Of a DNA stretch of 64,000 nt, positions 44,256 through 55,389 are shown one piece after another. The position numbers and the translations under genes were made by a program. Location: assembly GCA_021307315.1 (NCBI GenBank), contig JAJSPD010000062.1, forward strand, positions 62,001-126,000, written 5' to 3'. How positions within the stretch are numbered: position 1 is the first letter of the stretch; every line of letters begins with the position of its first letter. A model generated the notes under the pieces. It was given only the letters and a program-made list of their open reading frames with translations, did no database searches and had not been told where the DNA came from. Origin of the DNA: Bisporella sp. PMI_857. Its lineage: Eukaryota > Ascomycota > Leotiomycetes > Helotiales > Helotiaceae.

Positions 44256-44717
44256 TTAAATAGTCCGTCCTTTCTCTCTCCTAACGTTCTTCTTTTTAGA
44301 TCCAGGGGGTGGGGATGAGGACTTCCTATTTTTATCTAGATCCGAGAGCCCAGGATAAACAGTAAGTTTAGCACTAAGGACATCTGGTGTAGTAGAAACA
44401 CATCCTGAGGCGGCCCAGAGATCGACTGCCTTATGCATTGCACCATTCCTGGTGTCTGTGCAGTCGCTAGAAGCAAAAAGCTCGGCAACGAACTTAACTG
44501 GGCCAAGGTTTCCACTATTCGTAGCAACTGCTATTGAGTGTACAGCATTTTTGTGGTCTTTGGTGAAAGTATGACATTTGCCGTATTCGAGCACGGCTCT
44601 CGGATAGTCAGGCTTTGCGCCTGGGTTGCAGCCTTGTTGTTTCCAGGCATTGATTGTCCATGATTCTGCAGTGACAAAGGACGTTATAGCAAGAAGAACG
44701 GCAACTTGAATCTTCAT
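44256..44717 (-). CDS. Small secreted protein, effector-like
   Basis: The 153-residue single-exon frame starts with a signal peptide (MKIQVAVLLAITSFVTAES). Five cysteines follow in a compact domain (QQGCNPG, GKCHTFT, SSDCTDTR, ASGCVSTT), then a basic Ser/Pro/Lys-rich tail (PPPGSKKKNVRREKG). Similar short secreted proteins are common in plant- and insect-associated fungi. No family name can be given. It lies just beyond the transposon nest, as effector candidates often do. Confidence 0.75.
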   Translation of the reverse strand: MKIQVAVLLAITSFVTAESWTINAWKQQGCNPGAKPDYPRAVLEYGKCHTFTKDHKNAVHSIAVATNSGNLGPVKFVAELFASSDCTDTRNGAMHKAVDLWAASGCVSTTPDVLSAKLTVYPGLSDLDKNRKSSSPPPGSKKKNVRREKGRTI

Positions 44718-46445
44718 CTAGAATTTAGTTAATATTGATTATTTACAAGTAAAACGAATCAATACCTTGATCAAAGATTGAGTACTTTAACTATAGATGG
44801 AATATTGATAAATATCACTAATCAGAGTGGCTTGTTTGAGAATTGATTAAATTGATCAATCAAATCTTTTTGAAAGCTCAATCTAACACTTTTATACATT
44901 TTCTTTCTCTACACATTTCCTATTTTTAGAATCTTGATATTGTATTACTCTTTACTTTCGTGAATCTCTTACCTTTTCGACATAATAGATACTGTATAGC
45001 CTCTTCCATCATACACATCCTTTCATCCTTGCATAGTGAAATAAAGTTATCTATAGCATTGGACCCACTGAATTATGGGAATATTCCGGCCGGAGTACCG
45101 ATTGGCCGCACACCCATTTTGGTCTCCCATGCCCATGCGAGAGTAAGTCTGTGCCGTGTTACGTACGCCACACTCGGCAATTAGTCTGCTATCCCCCTCT
45201 GAATAAAAGGCAAAACTGGATATTTGTGGAGTCAACAAGAGAAAGGCAGCTTTCTGAATGGAGATAAATCCTTGAAGTACCTATCTCGAAGTCCACTTTT
45301 CTTGTTTGCACGAGCCAGCAAAAATGGGGCAGAGGAGTTGAGCCTTGGGAAGTCGTAAAAGATTTGAATGGCTTAGACCCTAGGAAAAAAATACTTGGCC
45401 AAATCCACTTTGACCCAGTTTTTCCCGTTATTCAGAGCTACAGTATTATTCAGGTCTTTCTAGTCACACAGAAATAAAATAAATATCTCGCTCCGGACAC
45501 ACTGATTGGAGGATATAAAACTAATCTTAGGAGTTCAAATCCTCATGGCCATAAGGAATGGCCACCTATCGGGATGCTTGAAACGTAACCGCGACGTACG
45601 TGATTATGGGCTGAATAGGGCAGGGGTGCTATCCGCGCAGCCAATCAGCCTCATCATTCTTCTCGGCTAGCGCGTGAATCGCCCCTTGAACAGCCCCCTC
45701 ACGTGTTTCCTGAACCTGTCAGGACTTTCCACAAATAATTCCAATCGCCTCCTCTGAATATCCATAATCACTTTTGTCTATACAACTTAGAGGCTAGTTT
45801 CATCCTTTTGGCTCAATGTTATGAAAGAATATGGCGGAGTCATGCTTAGGATGCTCCAGGATTTGTGCCTGAGAAATTTTGGCCTTTGATTAACTTAGCT
45901 AGAAATAATTCCCCTAGGAAACTGGATCTTGGCGGCGTTTTTTGTGGCGAAGTCCAAGCCATTTGGAATTTGAAATTACTTCGCCGGTAAGCGGATGGCC
46001 AAGAATACTTCATCGGATCTGGTAACCATACGGCCATCCATTGCTCTTTGAGCTGTTTTAGCTCTGCTTAAAAGCAGAATAACTTTCATTTGCATGAAAA
46101 TTGGTAGTGCTAACAAGCAAGAAGTCCCTACAGCATAAAATGACCTAGTATCGCCTTGTTCTTTAAACACATTTGCATTACTCGTCACATATACTCTCAC
46201 CTACTGATTGCTGAACGAACTTTATCACTTCAAAGTCAGGCAAGTCGTTGTTAGACAAAACACAAATATGCTTTGCACAACGCTGTCAGCAAAACCAAGA
46301 CACTCAATAATGCCATAGGTATCTGTTGGAATGCATGTACATAGCTTCACGCGTTCCATCGGATCGTGGGGATTGTGGGTTTTCTACCACCTATATATCT
46401 ACACGGCAATAGGTCGTAGCTTAGAGCAATCAACGAATACTAGAA
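44718..46445. other. Intergenic, 1.7 kb, nothing recognised
   Basis: AT-rich upstream region of the secreted protein gene. GTTCAAATCC near 45536 looks like a pol III B-box, but no cloverleaf was found around it. No coding segment is supported. Confidence 0.35.
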
Positions 46446-47193
46446 TTACACTAGCAGGAGCGTAGTCACAGCTACTACGTCTTTTGCTATGTAGTAGGTA
46501 TTCCGACAATTCCAAAGACTGATAATATCAGAGCAGGCTCCGCCATCACCAGCATAGGTGTACTGTGTGCGGCCTGGCTCTATACCAGACTAGAAGGAAA
46601 TGTTAGTTGCAGATGAATATCTAGGATTGCGAAGAAACTCACAGCAGTAGGCAAAGCTGCTAACCCTGTGGTGCTAGGTGACAGGGCCGACCAGGCCACG
46701 CAATTTCCAGTGTTCAGCTGGAAAGAGCAACTGGTATCGCTGGCATTTCCAAGGCCAGGATTCCAAAGCACCAAGTTGACCATAGTAGCACCATAAACAG
46801 CGGTGGCCAGTTGGCAATTGCTGGCGAATGTTGTATTGATGACATCGGCTTGATAGTCCGAACCATCGATGTAAATACCACAATCCGTTCTGGTGCCACT
46901 GGCAATTGAAATATTTGCACCGGGGTATACATAAAGAGTTGGGGTATATATCGCGGTTGGAAGAGATGTGAATGGAATTGTTGTACAGCTAGGTACCGGA
47001 GGGACATACCCAAAGGCTCCCGGGTAGTTGCTGACTGTAGAAATGTCAATCTTTTACGTTTGTAACGAGATTTCTGGATCTTACTATCGCCGACAGGCAT
47101 GATACAATATGGCTCCAGTGCATAAAGGCTAGTACAACTGTTTAGCGTTAGAAGTAGGAACATTATTAGAGGAAATGTAGGATTACTTCCCAT
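46446..47193 (-). CDS. Secreted LysM-like protein
   Basis: Three exons (47193-47085, 47034-46643 and 46589-46446) with 50- and 53-nt introns join in phase to 214 residues. A signal peptide (LIMFLLLTLNSCTSLYA) precedes a domain with the fungal LysM pattern: GTRTDCGIYIDGSDYQ, NCQLATAVYGATM, LVLWNPGLGN and CSFQLNTGNCV. LysM modules bind chitin oligomers, and secreted fungal versions can shield hyphae or hide chitin from host receptors. Only one module is present and the C-terminus (TYAGDGGACSDI) looks like a truncated second module. It is head-to-head with the decayed secreted protein at 47298, separated by about 100 bases, so the two may have shared a promoter. Confidence 0.6.
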
Positions 47194-47297
47194 AACTGCT
47201 GGATGGCTACGGAGCCAACGCGGGTGCTCATTTATGTGCGCAACCTTCTGTTTCCTCAATTGGATGGCTTCTTCCAGGCGGGGTCTCTCAATATTCT

Positions 47298-49167
47298 TTG
47301 TATAGCTTACCTGCTGTTGGTATTATTGAAAGGGCCTGCCCTATCTCTAGTCGAGACCTGAGTGAGTTAGGCTACCCAAATAGTACCGCTTATCTCGAGC
47401 ACTCAGAAGATGTTGCAACAAGATACTCGCCAGCACTCTCAAAAAGATCCACCACTGTTGGTCCCTTGATCCACATCCCTCAGCTAAGCTGTCCCTCCTC
47501 AGAAGGCGATGAGACTGGATCATCAAACATATCTATCTACCCACTTTGCCTCGACGAAGATGACGATGAGCTGCACTTATATCCCCGTGGGTTCGCTGAT
47601 CTAAGATTGGGAGCTGATTCTTGCCTGCTGCCTTCTTCGTATGGTGATCCCATAGAAGACAGTTGTCCGCCGTCTTCTCTTTCTGCCAGAAGCTGGTATT
47701 GCGATTGGGATGGTACGGGTAACCACACGCACATTATTCAACCGCGATTTGATTCAAAAGATATTTCGATCACATTAGGTGGTACCCAGTATACCATCGA
47801 CTTAGGAATATATCCTGCTTGCAGTGAAGCCTCTGGACGTTCAAATGTTGCAAAGTATTATACATATCCGCTGCAAAAGAACCTTGTACAGCAGATATTT
47901 CCAGAGTTAGCAATGGCCAACTTGACAGCATCTCAAGCTTCCAAAGTAAGTCTCGGTCTTTTCTTATATTTCTACCTTCCGCTCCTTCAGTTCACCATAT
48001 TGTATCGCTAGCGGGTGTAGGAATGGGTGAGGCTCCTGCTAACACCATGGGACATTAACTCAAGAACAATGTTTTACAATAGACGGGAACGTATTCTTTG
48101 TCTCAGTGGCCGAGCAAGCGGTTCCTGGACCCACTGGTGTATGCTTACAACAATTATCAATGCTGATCGATTTCTACCTGACCACGTCTACGAGGCTCAG
48201 ACCCTTCAAATATTTTTCAATTGGTTAGCAACTGCGACTGTTCTGCATTATCAAATACCCTCAACAGTCTAAATTGCCGAAGTACTATTAAAGGATGACC
48301 AAAAGTCTAAATTTAGAGCCTTTGCTTAACAAGTGCTAATGCCATTACGCCTAACAGCCAAGCCCTAAACTTGAGCATACCTGCGGAGGGACCAGACGTG
48401 GCTGAAATATTGGGCTATGGATTCGGACGTCCAACTGGCCAGCTTCCTGTAGCACGTACAGAGGCGAATCTTGCCTTAATATTGGGACTTATCAACGGAG
48501 CGAAGAAGATATGGTTTGGCGGTGGCGCACCATCACTTACTGGGACCAGGCAATGATGATAATGGGCCAACGGGTCCTACGCAGACGGGGGATTGGCGCT
48601 GGGTATGTACGTATTCTTCTTTGGTGTGGAATCCCCGAAAGAAATTGCTAACAAGGCATAGGGATCAGGGATGTTCCAATTTCTCAAGTACGCACCCGTA
48701 GGCGCTAGTACGTCCGTAGTTGATGAAGCTATATGGAACAAATGGATGCGAGTATCCAATTGGATCGATCTTGTTTTTTTTACGTCTTCGACAACGAATA
48801 CCAGTGGGGTTAAGGCCTCCCTGGGGAACCAGTGAGCGTGCAGCCCGGAGGCACCACCTCGATGCGATCATTGCATGCGTATTGAATTGATTCGGAGCTG
48901 AGGTCGATTGAATCGGTAGCTACGCAGTGGTCTAAGGATGCGCAGGCCGAATATGAGAATAGGTGGTTGCCAGATGATCAGTAATCTGGGAAGAACTGGT
49001 TCACTGCAACCTGGGCACTGGGAGGAATGGCTACGGCAGCCCAGATGATGTTCCCACAGCCGGAAACAGGAGACGTGAATAATAAGTATGCGGCATATGG
49101 ATATACTCCCATGACTTTAGATCGCAACAGTAATAAGGTGGACATTGGATCTCCGACACGGATATAG
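47298..49167 (+). pseudogene. Decayed large secreted protein, C-terminal part
   Basis: Pieces in several frames form one protein: GFADLRLGADSCLLPSSYGD, SARSWYCDWDGTGNHTHI, FYNRRE..CLSGRASGSWTH, FLPDHVYEAQTLQ, GYGFGRPTGQLPVARTEAN, WMRVSNWIDL, QWSKDAQAEYE and AAQMMFPQPETGDV to a TAG at 49167. Introns at about 47948-48010 and 48600-48660 splice sensibly. However, a frameshift near 48055, lost sequence after 48240 and TAA at 48982 break it. The N-terminus is missing or unrecognised. From memory this resembles the C-terminal tail found on large secreted chitinase/killer-toxin-like proteins of Leotiomycetes; that assignment is tentative. Confidence 0.5.
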
Positions 49168-49247
49168 TGTCAATGTGGGCTGAATGTTCAGATGGAATAT
49201 CATGACTACCCAAGTATAGATAGACATAACCAACACTATATAAAATC

Positions 49248-49974
49248 TCAATTTTGATTTGCTTTTCTGATATCCTCGTAAATGGTTCCCTCCCTAACGT
49301 ATGACAGATAAAACCACTGGACTATATCCTCTCTCGATCTCATAACCGATCCAAGTGCCTCCATAACAAGCGGCCGCCCTTCAAGTCTCTTTTTTGCATG
49401 CTTTGGGTTCAGATACCATCCGCTCATATCCTTTGTCCTCCCCACGCTAATCACTGGCGGATGATCATCTTCCTCTCGCTCCTCATTCGGCACCTTTTGA
49501 TCATACCCCACGCTCAAAAATCCTTTGCCCTCAAACTCTTCCATCGAAGAGTCAATAATGAAAAAGCTTCGCTGGTAAACCCTCCTCCAAGAAAGTCGGT
49601 TGCATGAAGAAATCCGTCGTCCCGGATTTCATCCTTGCGTCTATCTCGGCGCGCTGATGGCTGATGCATAATACCGCCTTGTCGTCTTCGGTGCAATCAA
49701 AAGGCATTGGGAAGCTGTAGACATCAATTCGTTGCGGAATCTCGGGATTTCGACCGCGCTGCCCAATCGTGCCCTCGTGGAGCTGAACGGCGACTGTCAT
49801 GGCGCGGGTGCTGGAGGGCTGGTGAGGCGAGACGTCGTAAACTTGGTACGAGAAGAGGGGGCATTTGATGGGTTCCGAGTCGGCGACGGTATAGATGGCT
49901 ACGGCGGGTATAAGATCGTGTGTGCGGATTGGATCGATGACCACTTTGGGCTTGGTGATTCGGGTTCGGGCCAT
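49248..49974 (-). CDS. Conserved hypothetical protein, possibly frameshifted
   Basis: The first frame from ATG 49974 (MARTRITKPKVVIDPIRTHD) runs to about 49555 (PTFLEEGLPAK). A second frame continues with FFIIDSSMEEFEGKGFLSVG to 49248. The two fit as one protein of about 240 residues if one base is gained or lost near 49563, or if a short unusual intron (donor GTTTAC) is used. No signal peptide, membrane segment or known domain is seen. The text looks like a soluble, possibly enzymatic protein. Confidence 0.5.
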
Positions 49975-50372
49975 GGTCACGGAGGGAGCTCTTGGGAGGA
50001 GATTATGAGTTTAGGGATTTTTGGGATTGAGAATTTGGTTTCAGGGTAATTTTGATTTCGTGTCGAAAAGGGCAATAGGCAGGCAGGCCATAAGACGGGA
50101 TTCTTGCAGTCGATGACACTGGCACGCCGACGCTAGATAGGCTAAGCGCTTTTGAACTAGCGCGATCCCTTCAAATGCCGAGCCCGCAAATTGTCTTTCC
50201 TCTTTTCTTTCAATCATTCCTTATCCTCTCGAAGCAATATCATTATCCAGCCTCGGAATTTGCCAAGGCCTCACCTCCTCGGTATACATGCTTGTCGGCA
50301 TCGCGTATTATGAAACGTGATGGCTGGGAAAGATGATCCAGCAATTTATTCACTCAGTAATCCGTCTATATG
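49975..50372. other. Intergenic, nothing recognised
   Basis: Promoter side of the hypothetical gene; no repeat up to the LTR start. Confidence 0.4.
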
Positions 50373-50546
50373 TGTCATGGTTTAGCACGTGACCAGCTTG
50401 CATGTGTTCCTTAATTGGGACTAGTGACCCATGGCCTGGGAACCTGAATTAGCTCCCGGGTTCTACTTTTTCTCCTTAGTTTAGTATTTTCGTATTGAAG
50501 CACCTACAACCCGCCTTTCCAGGCTCATAGGACCGTGTTCGTGACA
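50373..50546 (+). mobile_element. Solo LTR, family C (short)
   Basis: The 174-bp segment begins TGTCATGGTTTAGCACGTGACC and ends GTTCGTGACA. It shares the TCTCCTTAGTTTAGTATT core with 53358-53528 in the same orientation. No clean target duplication (ATATG / CTTGA). Confidence 0.75.
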
Positions 50547-50693
50547 CTTGACATTGATTGTATTCAAATCATTGATTTGATATTGATCAGTAGGTTTTTA
50601 GCCTTGATTTAATTTGATTAGTAGGCCACTAATCAAATCCAACCTTTGATTTTATTACACTGGGTGCTGGTGGACCACATTAGTAAATTCCAA

Positions 50694-52691
50694 TTAAATA
50701 ATTTCTATCTTTTGTATTTCTTCTTGTCGCCATGCCTCACCATACATAATTCCGTGGACATACGTCTCGCCGATAAACTGCCAATAGATGCCTTCCCTCC
50801 TAATGACATATGGTGTCCTCCCTCCGCAGAGAAGTGCAATCTCATCATTTACACGAGCAGTACCAGGTACGAGGGCTAGGTAGCCCTTTTTCGTCTTCGC
50901 AAGCTTATAACCAAAGATATACGCAAAATCTCTCAAGTGATAAAAAGTTAATATTTGGCTTAAAAGGAGCCTATAAAAAATGCGGACAATCTTAACGGGC
51001 TTGCCAAATGGTTTAAACCATCCGATGATTTTCGCTAGTTGGGACACAAGATTCCAGAAACGGCGAAATTGTGCATAGGTATCTTGGAAACTATTACCAC
51101 AGTTTCCAAGATGAAGGACCCAGCACAAGACGTGCTCCACCCGCTCGTTCGTTGGATATATAGTCATTGAAGCCGCCAGGCTCTCCCATTCGCAAAGAGC
51201 ATGCAGCGCAGCACCGTTATCTTGAAAAGTTCCCCACCAGGTCTTCAGGATAGTCCTTACAGTCAAGTCTTCAAGATTGAAAGCTAACTGACGAATTCCT
51301 TGGAGCTCTTTTGTAATTTCTATAATTGTGTCGCTACACATGCCGTGAACCTGAAGGGCTTCCTGACTAACTGACGGGGGATTTGCAAGTAACCGGACTG
51401 GGCTCGCTGAAAAAGAATACAATTTATCTTCAAATCTGCTTACAAGCATGCTTGCAATATCGGAAAACGAAGATTCTCCTGTGGGCGGTTCCGAAAGTTT
51501 CCAGTTAGGCACCCAGGACGGAAAAGGATGTGTTTGCGTAAATGACTCGGCTGGAACGTTAAGTATGTCCAAGTTTCTCGTCTGAGCTATAATCTTCGTG
51601 GCCGTATGGATATAACACTTCTCTAACGTCCATCTGTAGTCCGGCATGATTCCCAGGGGGTCCAGATAAGAGTTCACGATCCCCAACAAACCGTACACCT
51701 TATCCCTTGGATCGGTCGCGCGGAAGTTTTTAAAACGTGTTAATAGATGTAGAGCTGTGTATATCCTGTCGCCAGTATGGTCGGGTTCGCTCCGGAGCTC
51801 GTCTAGGTTATCTTGTTGGGCAGAACTATTTCGGAGAGGAATCCCCAAAGATTGGATAGTCCAGTCCTGGATGCGCTCCTGTTTGCTCGCCGCAAAACTG
51901 TTCTCGGGCTCCGCCACGAAAGACGCATTGTCGAATTCGTTCTTAGCTGACCAGAGAGCCAAGGCTCCAGGCATATTCCTGTGATTTCTCAGGCGTTCGT
52001 AAAAGAAGATAGTTGTAGGAAGATCCGCAGCGGCAGCTAAAATGCCATGGATAACAGTAGACCACGGGAGTGTGGCTGATCCAAGAAGAACAATAGCGTC
52101 TCTCGAAACGATTAATTCCTGTACAACCCAGACCCGCCTCCACCAGGGGCTGTCCATCAACTCCGTTAGGGCGATGAACTCTCTAATGCCAACAAATGGA
52201 GGTGGCCCCTCAGCCGTGGTGCTGTTGGCATCAGCCGTAGACATATAGGGTGCAAATCTAGGTAGTGAATCGTGGAGAATGTGCGCAAAGTCTAAGGGTC
52301 CTGGAGAAATTGCGACTCGCCTAGCCCCGTGGTAAATAAGATGCATGATCGCAACTTGCTGCGACCGTTCGGATATATCGTCTTGGTTAATGCAGATTGC
52401 ATCAATCCAGAGTCTGCGCGGGACATTGCGGTATCGCAGATACTGAAGAGCGAAATGCAGATTTCTAGTAACTAGAAACTCGGTCTCATTACACCAAATG
52501 CGCTCTCTATCCAACGCATCACCCCATACATAGGATAGAGCTTCATATTTGCCGCAAGCACGCAAGGGATGCGTTACCAGATAGCAGTGGACTGGCTCTG
52601 AATAGTCGCGTGACGGTTGTAACATCAGGAGTCGAAAGTAGGGCCCTTGAGGACCCAGGAGGTTATTAAGAGGATCGTATGTAAAAGACAT
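50694..52691 (-). CDS. HET-domain protein, intact, single exon
   Basis: The 665-residue frame carries a canonical HET domain near the N-terminus: YFRLLMLQPS, YEALSYVWGD, RLWIDAICINQDD and WRRVWVVQELI. The usual RVIIWLG strand is replaced by RVAISPGP, an oddity that may weaken or retune the fold. The C-terminus has the subfamily ending GYLALVPGTARVNDEIALLCGG, then PYVIRREG, FIGETYVHGIMYGE. No sensor domain is fused. The gene lies between two related solo LTRs but is itself undamaged. Confidence 0.92.
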   Translation of the reverse strand: MSFTYDPLNNLLGPQGPYFRLLMLQPSRDYSEPVHCYLVTHPLRACGKYEALSYVWGDALDRERIWCNETEFLVTRNLHFALQYLRYRNVPRRLWIDAICINQDDISERSQQVAIMHLIYHGARRVAISPGPLDFAHILHDSLPRFAPYMSTADANSTTAEGPPPFVGIREFIALTELMDSPWWRRVWVVQELIVSRDAIVLLGSATLPWSTVIHGILAAAADLPTTIFFYERLRNHRNMPGALALWSAKNEFDNASFVAEPENSFAASKQERIQDWTIQSLGIPLRNSSAQQDNLDELRSEPDHTGDRIYTALHLLTRFKNFRATDPRDKVYGLLGIVNSYLDPLGIMPDYRWTLEKCYIHTATKIIAQTRNLDILNVPAESFTQTHPFPSWVPNWKLSEPPTGESSFSDIASMLVSRFEDKLYSFSASPVRLLANPPSVSQEALQVHGMCSDTIIEITKELQGIRQLAFNLEDLTVRTILKTWWGTFQDNGAALHALCEWESLAASMTIYPTNERVEHVLCWVLHLGNCGNSFQDTYAQFRRFWNLVSQLAKIIGWFKPFGKPVKIVRIFYRLLLSQILTFYHLRDFAYIFGYKLAKTKKGYLALVPGTARVNDEIALLCGGRTPYVIRREGIYWQFIGETYVHGIMYGEAWRQEEIQKIEII

Positions 52692-53357
52692 TGCAGCCGA
52701 GTCTTACAGGGGCAGTGTAACAAGGTAAAGGCAAATAAAGCTGTAACTGCGCGTTGATAAGGTTTAAAGAAATGCTGAGAAAGTAGGATTAGGAATTACA
52801 CAATACTCTTACGTAAAAAAAACTTCAAAAAGGAATAAGGGAATGCAGTGGTCCTATAGTGCTACGGAGCTGGTTTGCGTATAGGGTCGGCTTACAAGTG
52901 GTCGTAAACATGAAACTAAAAGGACTATAATTACTTTAATATAGAAGCAGCCCCAGATATCTTGCACACGATTTACTAGTGTATTTACACGTGACGTATG
53001 ACAAGTTTAGCGAGCGGAGCGTCATCATATGACTGCAGCCCACTATTAAAAGTAAGTAACTGCCGCAATGCCAAGTAAAATAACACACGAGGGAGGGACT
53101 GTATAATGCGGGGAAGTTACCGAAAGCTGCTGTCCGGCTCGGCACCCCTCGCGATTCGGGATGCAACGAAGTAAAGGCGAACAATTCACCCCTCGTGGAA
53201 GTCATGTCCAGTAGAGCTATAATTTTAAGTAGCCATATTAGCACAAAAATTACTATAAAAACTATTATGCAATTGTAAAATTTGCTTCATCCTTTTATCA
53301 ATATTTGATGTATTTTAATTTCATTTACTTCTAGCTTATAATACTATTTATAGTTAC
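52692..53357. other. Intergenic, nothing recognised
   Basis: Promoter region of the HET gene; no coding segment or repeat ends before the LTR. Confidence 0.4.
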
Positions 53358-53528
53358 TGTCACGGTAAGTCACGTGATCAGAACATGATTAAATCGGTAA
53401 CTATTCTTGGTTTGGATAAGCGACACGTGATACGGACCTATCAGGCTCTACCTTCTCTCCTTAGTTTAGTATTCTCGTAATTGAACCTTACAATAGCTCT
53501 CAGGGCGTCTATATTTGACTTCGTGACA
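53358..53528 (+). mobile_element. Solo LTR, family C, with perfect target duplication GTTAC
   Basis: The 171-bp segment has ends TGTCACGG...TTCGTGACA. It is flanked by GTTAC on both sides (53353-53357 and 53529-53533). It is the sister copy of 50373-50546. Its own duplication shows it inserted independently rather than as the second LTR of an element enclosing the HET gene. Confidence 0.9.
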
Positions 53529-55389
53529 GTTACTACAATTAATTTAATTAATTTAATGCCAAGCTTCCGGCCCGATAATTATTCCGAATCGCTATAAGCT
53601 CTTTAGTAAAAACTACAAAATTCATATATAAATTTAAAAAAACGGCTCTAAGACAAGTTTGTGTATTTGTAATACAACAATCAAACGATATTAGAACTAA
53701 TTTAAGCAATTTTCATGGTAGTTGCGGTAATATAGTTATTTGAAAACATAGCTTTTGTGCTTGACTTCAAATTAGAGGTGGGATCATTTGCCGAAGTAAG
53801 TGCATGACCAATACCCATAGACTTGTCTGGGGTCCTCAAATTTTCGTACATCAAGAAGGATTTGCACATGCTTCAAATGAGCCTCCGTTCCCCGCATCCT
53901 CGCCTATCCAGTCAACTTGACAGGGGGTGCTTAAGTCAGATTCATAAGCAAAAGTATCCTCGGCGTTAAAAAGCCAGGCAAGTGTTTTCGGCAAACATTC
54001 TAGACAGCGAATCCTTGTTATTAATTCAAAAAAGGGTAAGGGATGCGAAAATAAAGGGTAAGATACTAGTGTTAGAGCATAGGAATTGCAAGGTAAATTT
54101 AGCATCAATGACGAAAACTGAAACTTCTCTAAGGCGAAACGTGACTGACATCAAACACTACGAGCCAGCCAAGTCAGCTACACCACAACCTTCACAAGAT
54201 TATGGGCGGGTGCTGTTACCTCCGCTGTTGAGTCTTGCATCATGTATTCAGCTTTCACAGACTGATACCGTAACACCTGACTATATTCTGAATGATTATC
54301 AACAGCAAGACAGAACAAATTCATTGGGATCAGCTATAATCAGGAAAACGCTATTTTTCACAAACATATTAAACAAGCTGAGATACCAACCATAGTGTAA
54401 GGATTTGAGAGCAGCAATATGGGAACGGGAATGATGCTGGCCTGGACATTGGCAATGTCTGCTAGAATGGCAAACTCAACATTTGAGCCTCCATCATTAC
54501 CCTAAAGCTATGAATGAACTGGATTGCGAGGCCAGGTCACTCACAAATAGAGTAAGCCAAGTATATGATTAGAAGTAGAATTTTAGGACCAGCTAGGTGA
54601 GATTTGATTCAAACGCTATAAACACAAAAACTCATCACTTGGCCCTTAACACTATACGTTGGCTTTGCGGGGTATGATCGCTTAGTATGCATATGTTGTT
54701 CTAGGTTCTAGGTGTTTATATTTTAAAAAAAAACTGTTCTCTGTCGACAGGTCGGGATGGTTAGGGAATGTGTCCATGTGATATTGTCAGGGCTCCTGGG
54801 ATATCATGGAACTACACTGAACGGCATCGCATTGATTTCTCGTTCTGCCACACTGTAACATTCAAATAGGGTAATGTGGCAGTGCGGGGAATACCAATTG
54901 CCGCACCGGTCTGTTGCGTCCACCATACCCTGCTTGATTTGATAGTTTCAAGCAGGGCTTGGACATAAGTTCCCCCAGTACTTGGGACTAAGTCAAATTA
55001 ACGTACATTTTGTATGGAATCACAAGCAGATGTGAACCAAAGCAGCCGAGGGCAACAGGCACATCACATCAAAACCATGAAGATACTCGCTAGTTGTTGC
55101 GGGGTTTACATCCTGGCACTTCCTCCCGGACGTTTGGTGGCCCGCTGATGTCTATCATACAGCCATGTATTCTCTATTAAACGCTTGGTTCGACGTAATG
55201 CATTTGACTTGCTACCTCAGGACTGTGAAACTTTATGGAAGTCCTTCAGTTTATCTATAGCCTTCCGATCGACGGCTTCCCTCCTCGAGAATCTCGGTTG
55301 ATATTGCAGAATATGGACGATGAAAATCGTGCTACTGCGAATCGACAAAACTTGACTCGGAGCCTTTATTCACCTCAAAACTACCATCA
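53529..55389. other. Intergenic, 1.9 kb, mostly unexplained
   Basis: A short minus-strand coding-like stretch (53851-53990; FAYESDLSTPCQVDWIGE) might be the end of a lost secreted protein, but no upstream exon could be joined. A 137-codon plus frame at 53982 has no motif. Confidence 0.35.

Noticed and set aside
45520..45600. Possible tRNA around a B-box-like GTTCAAATCC
   Set aside because: No matching A-box, anticodon stem or acceptor stem could be folded around it.
50373..53528. HET gene captured inside one LTR retrotransposon
   Set aside because: The right LTR has its own 5-bp duplication on both sides, so the two LTRs are separate insertions.
53982..54395. 137-codon plus-strand frame
   Set aside because: Starts at a non-ATG codon, no motif, and composition resembles the surrounding AT-rich DNA.
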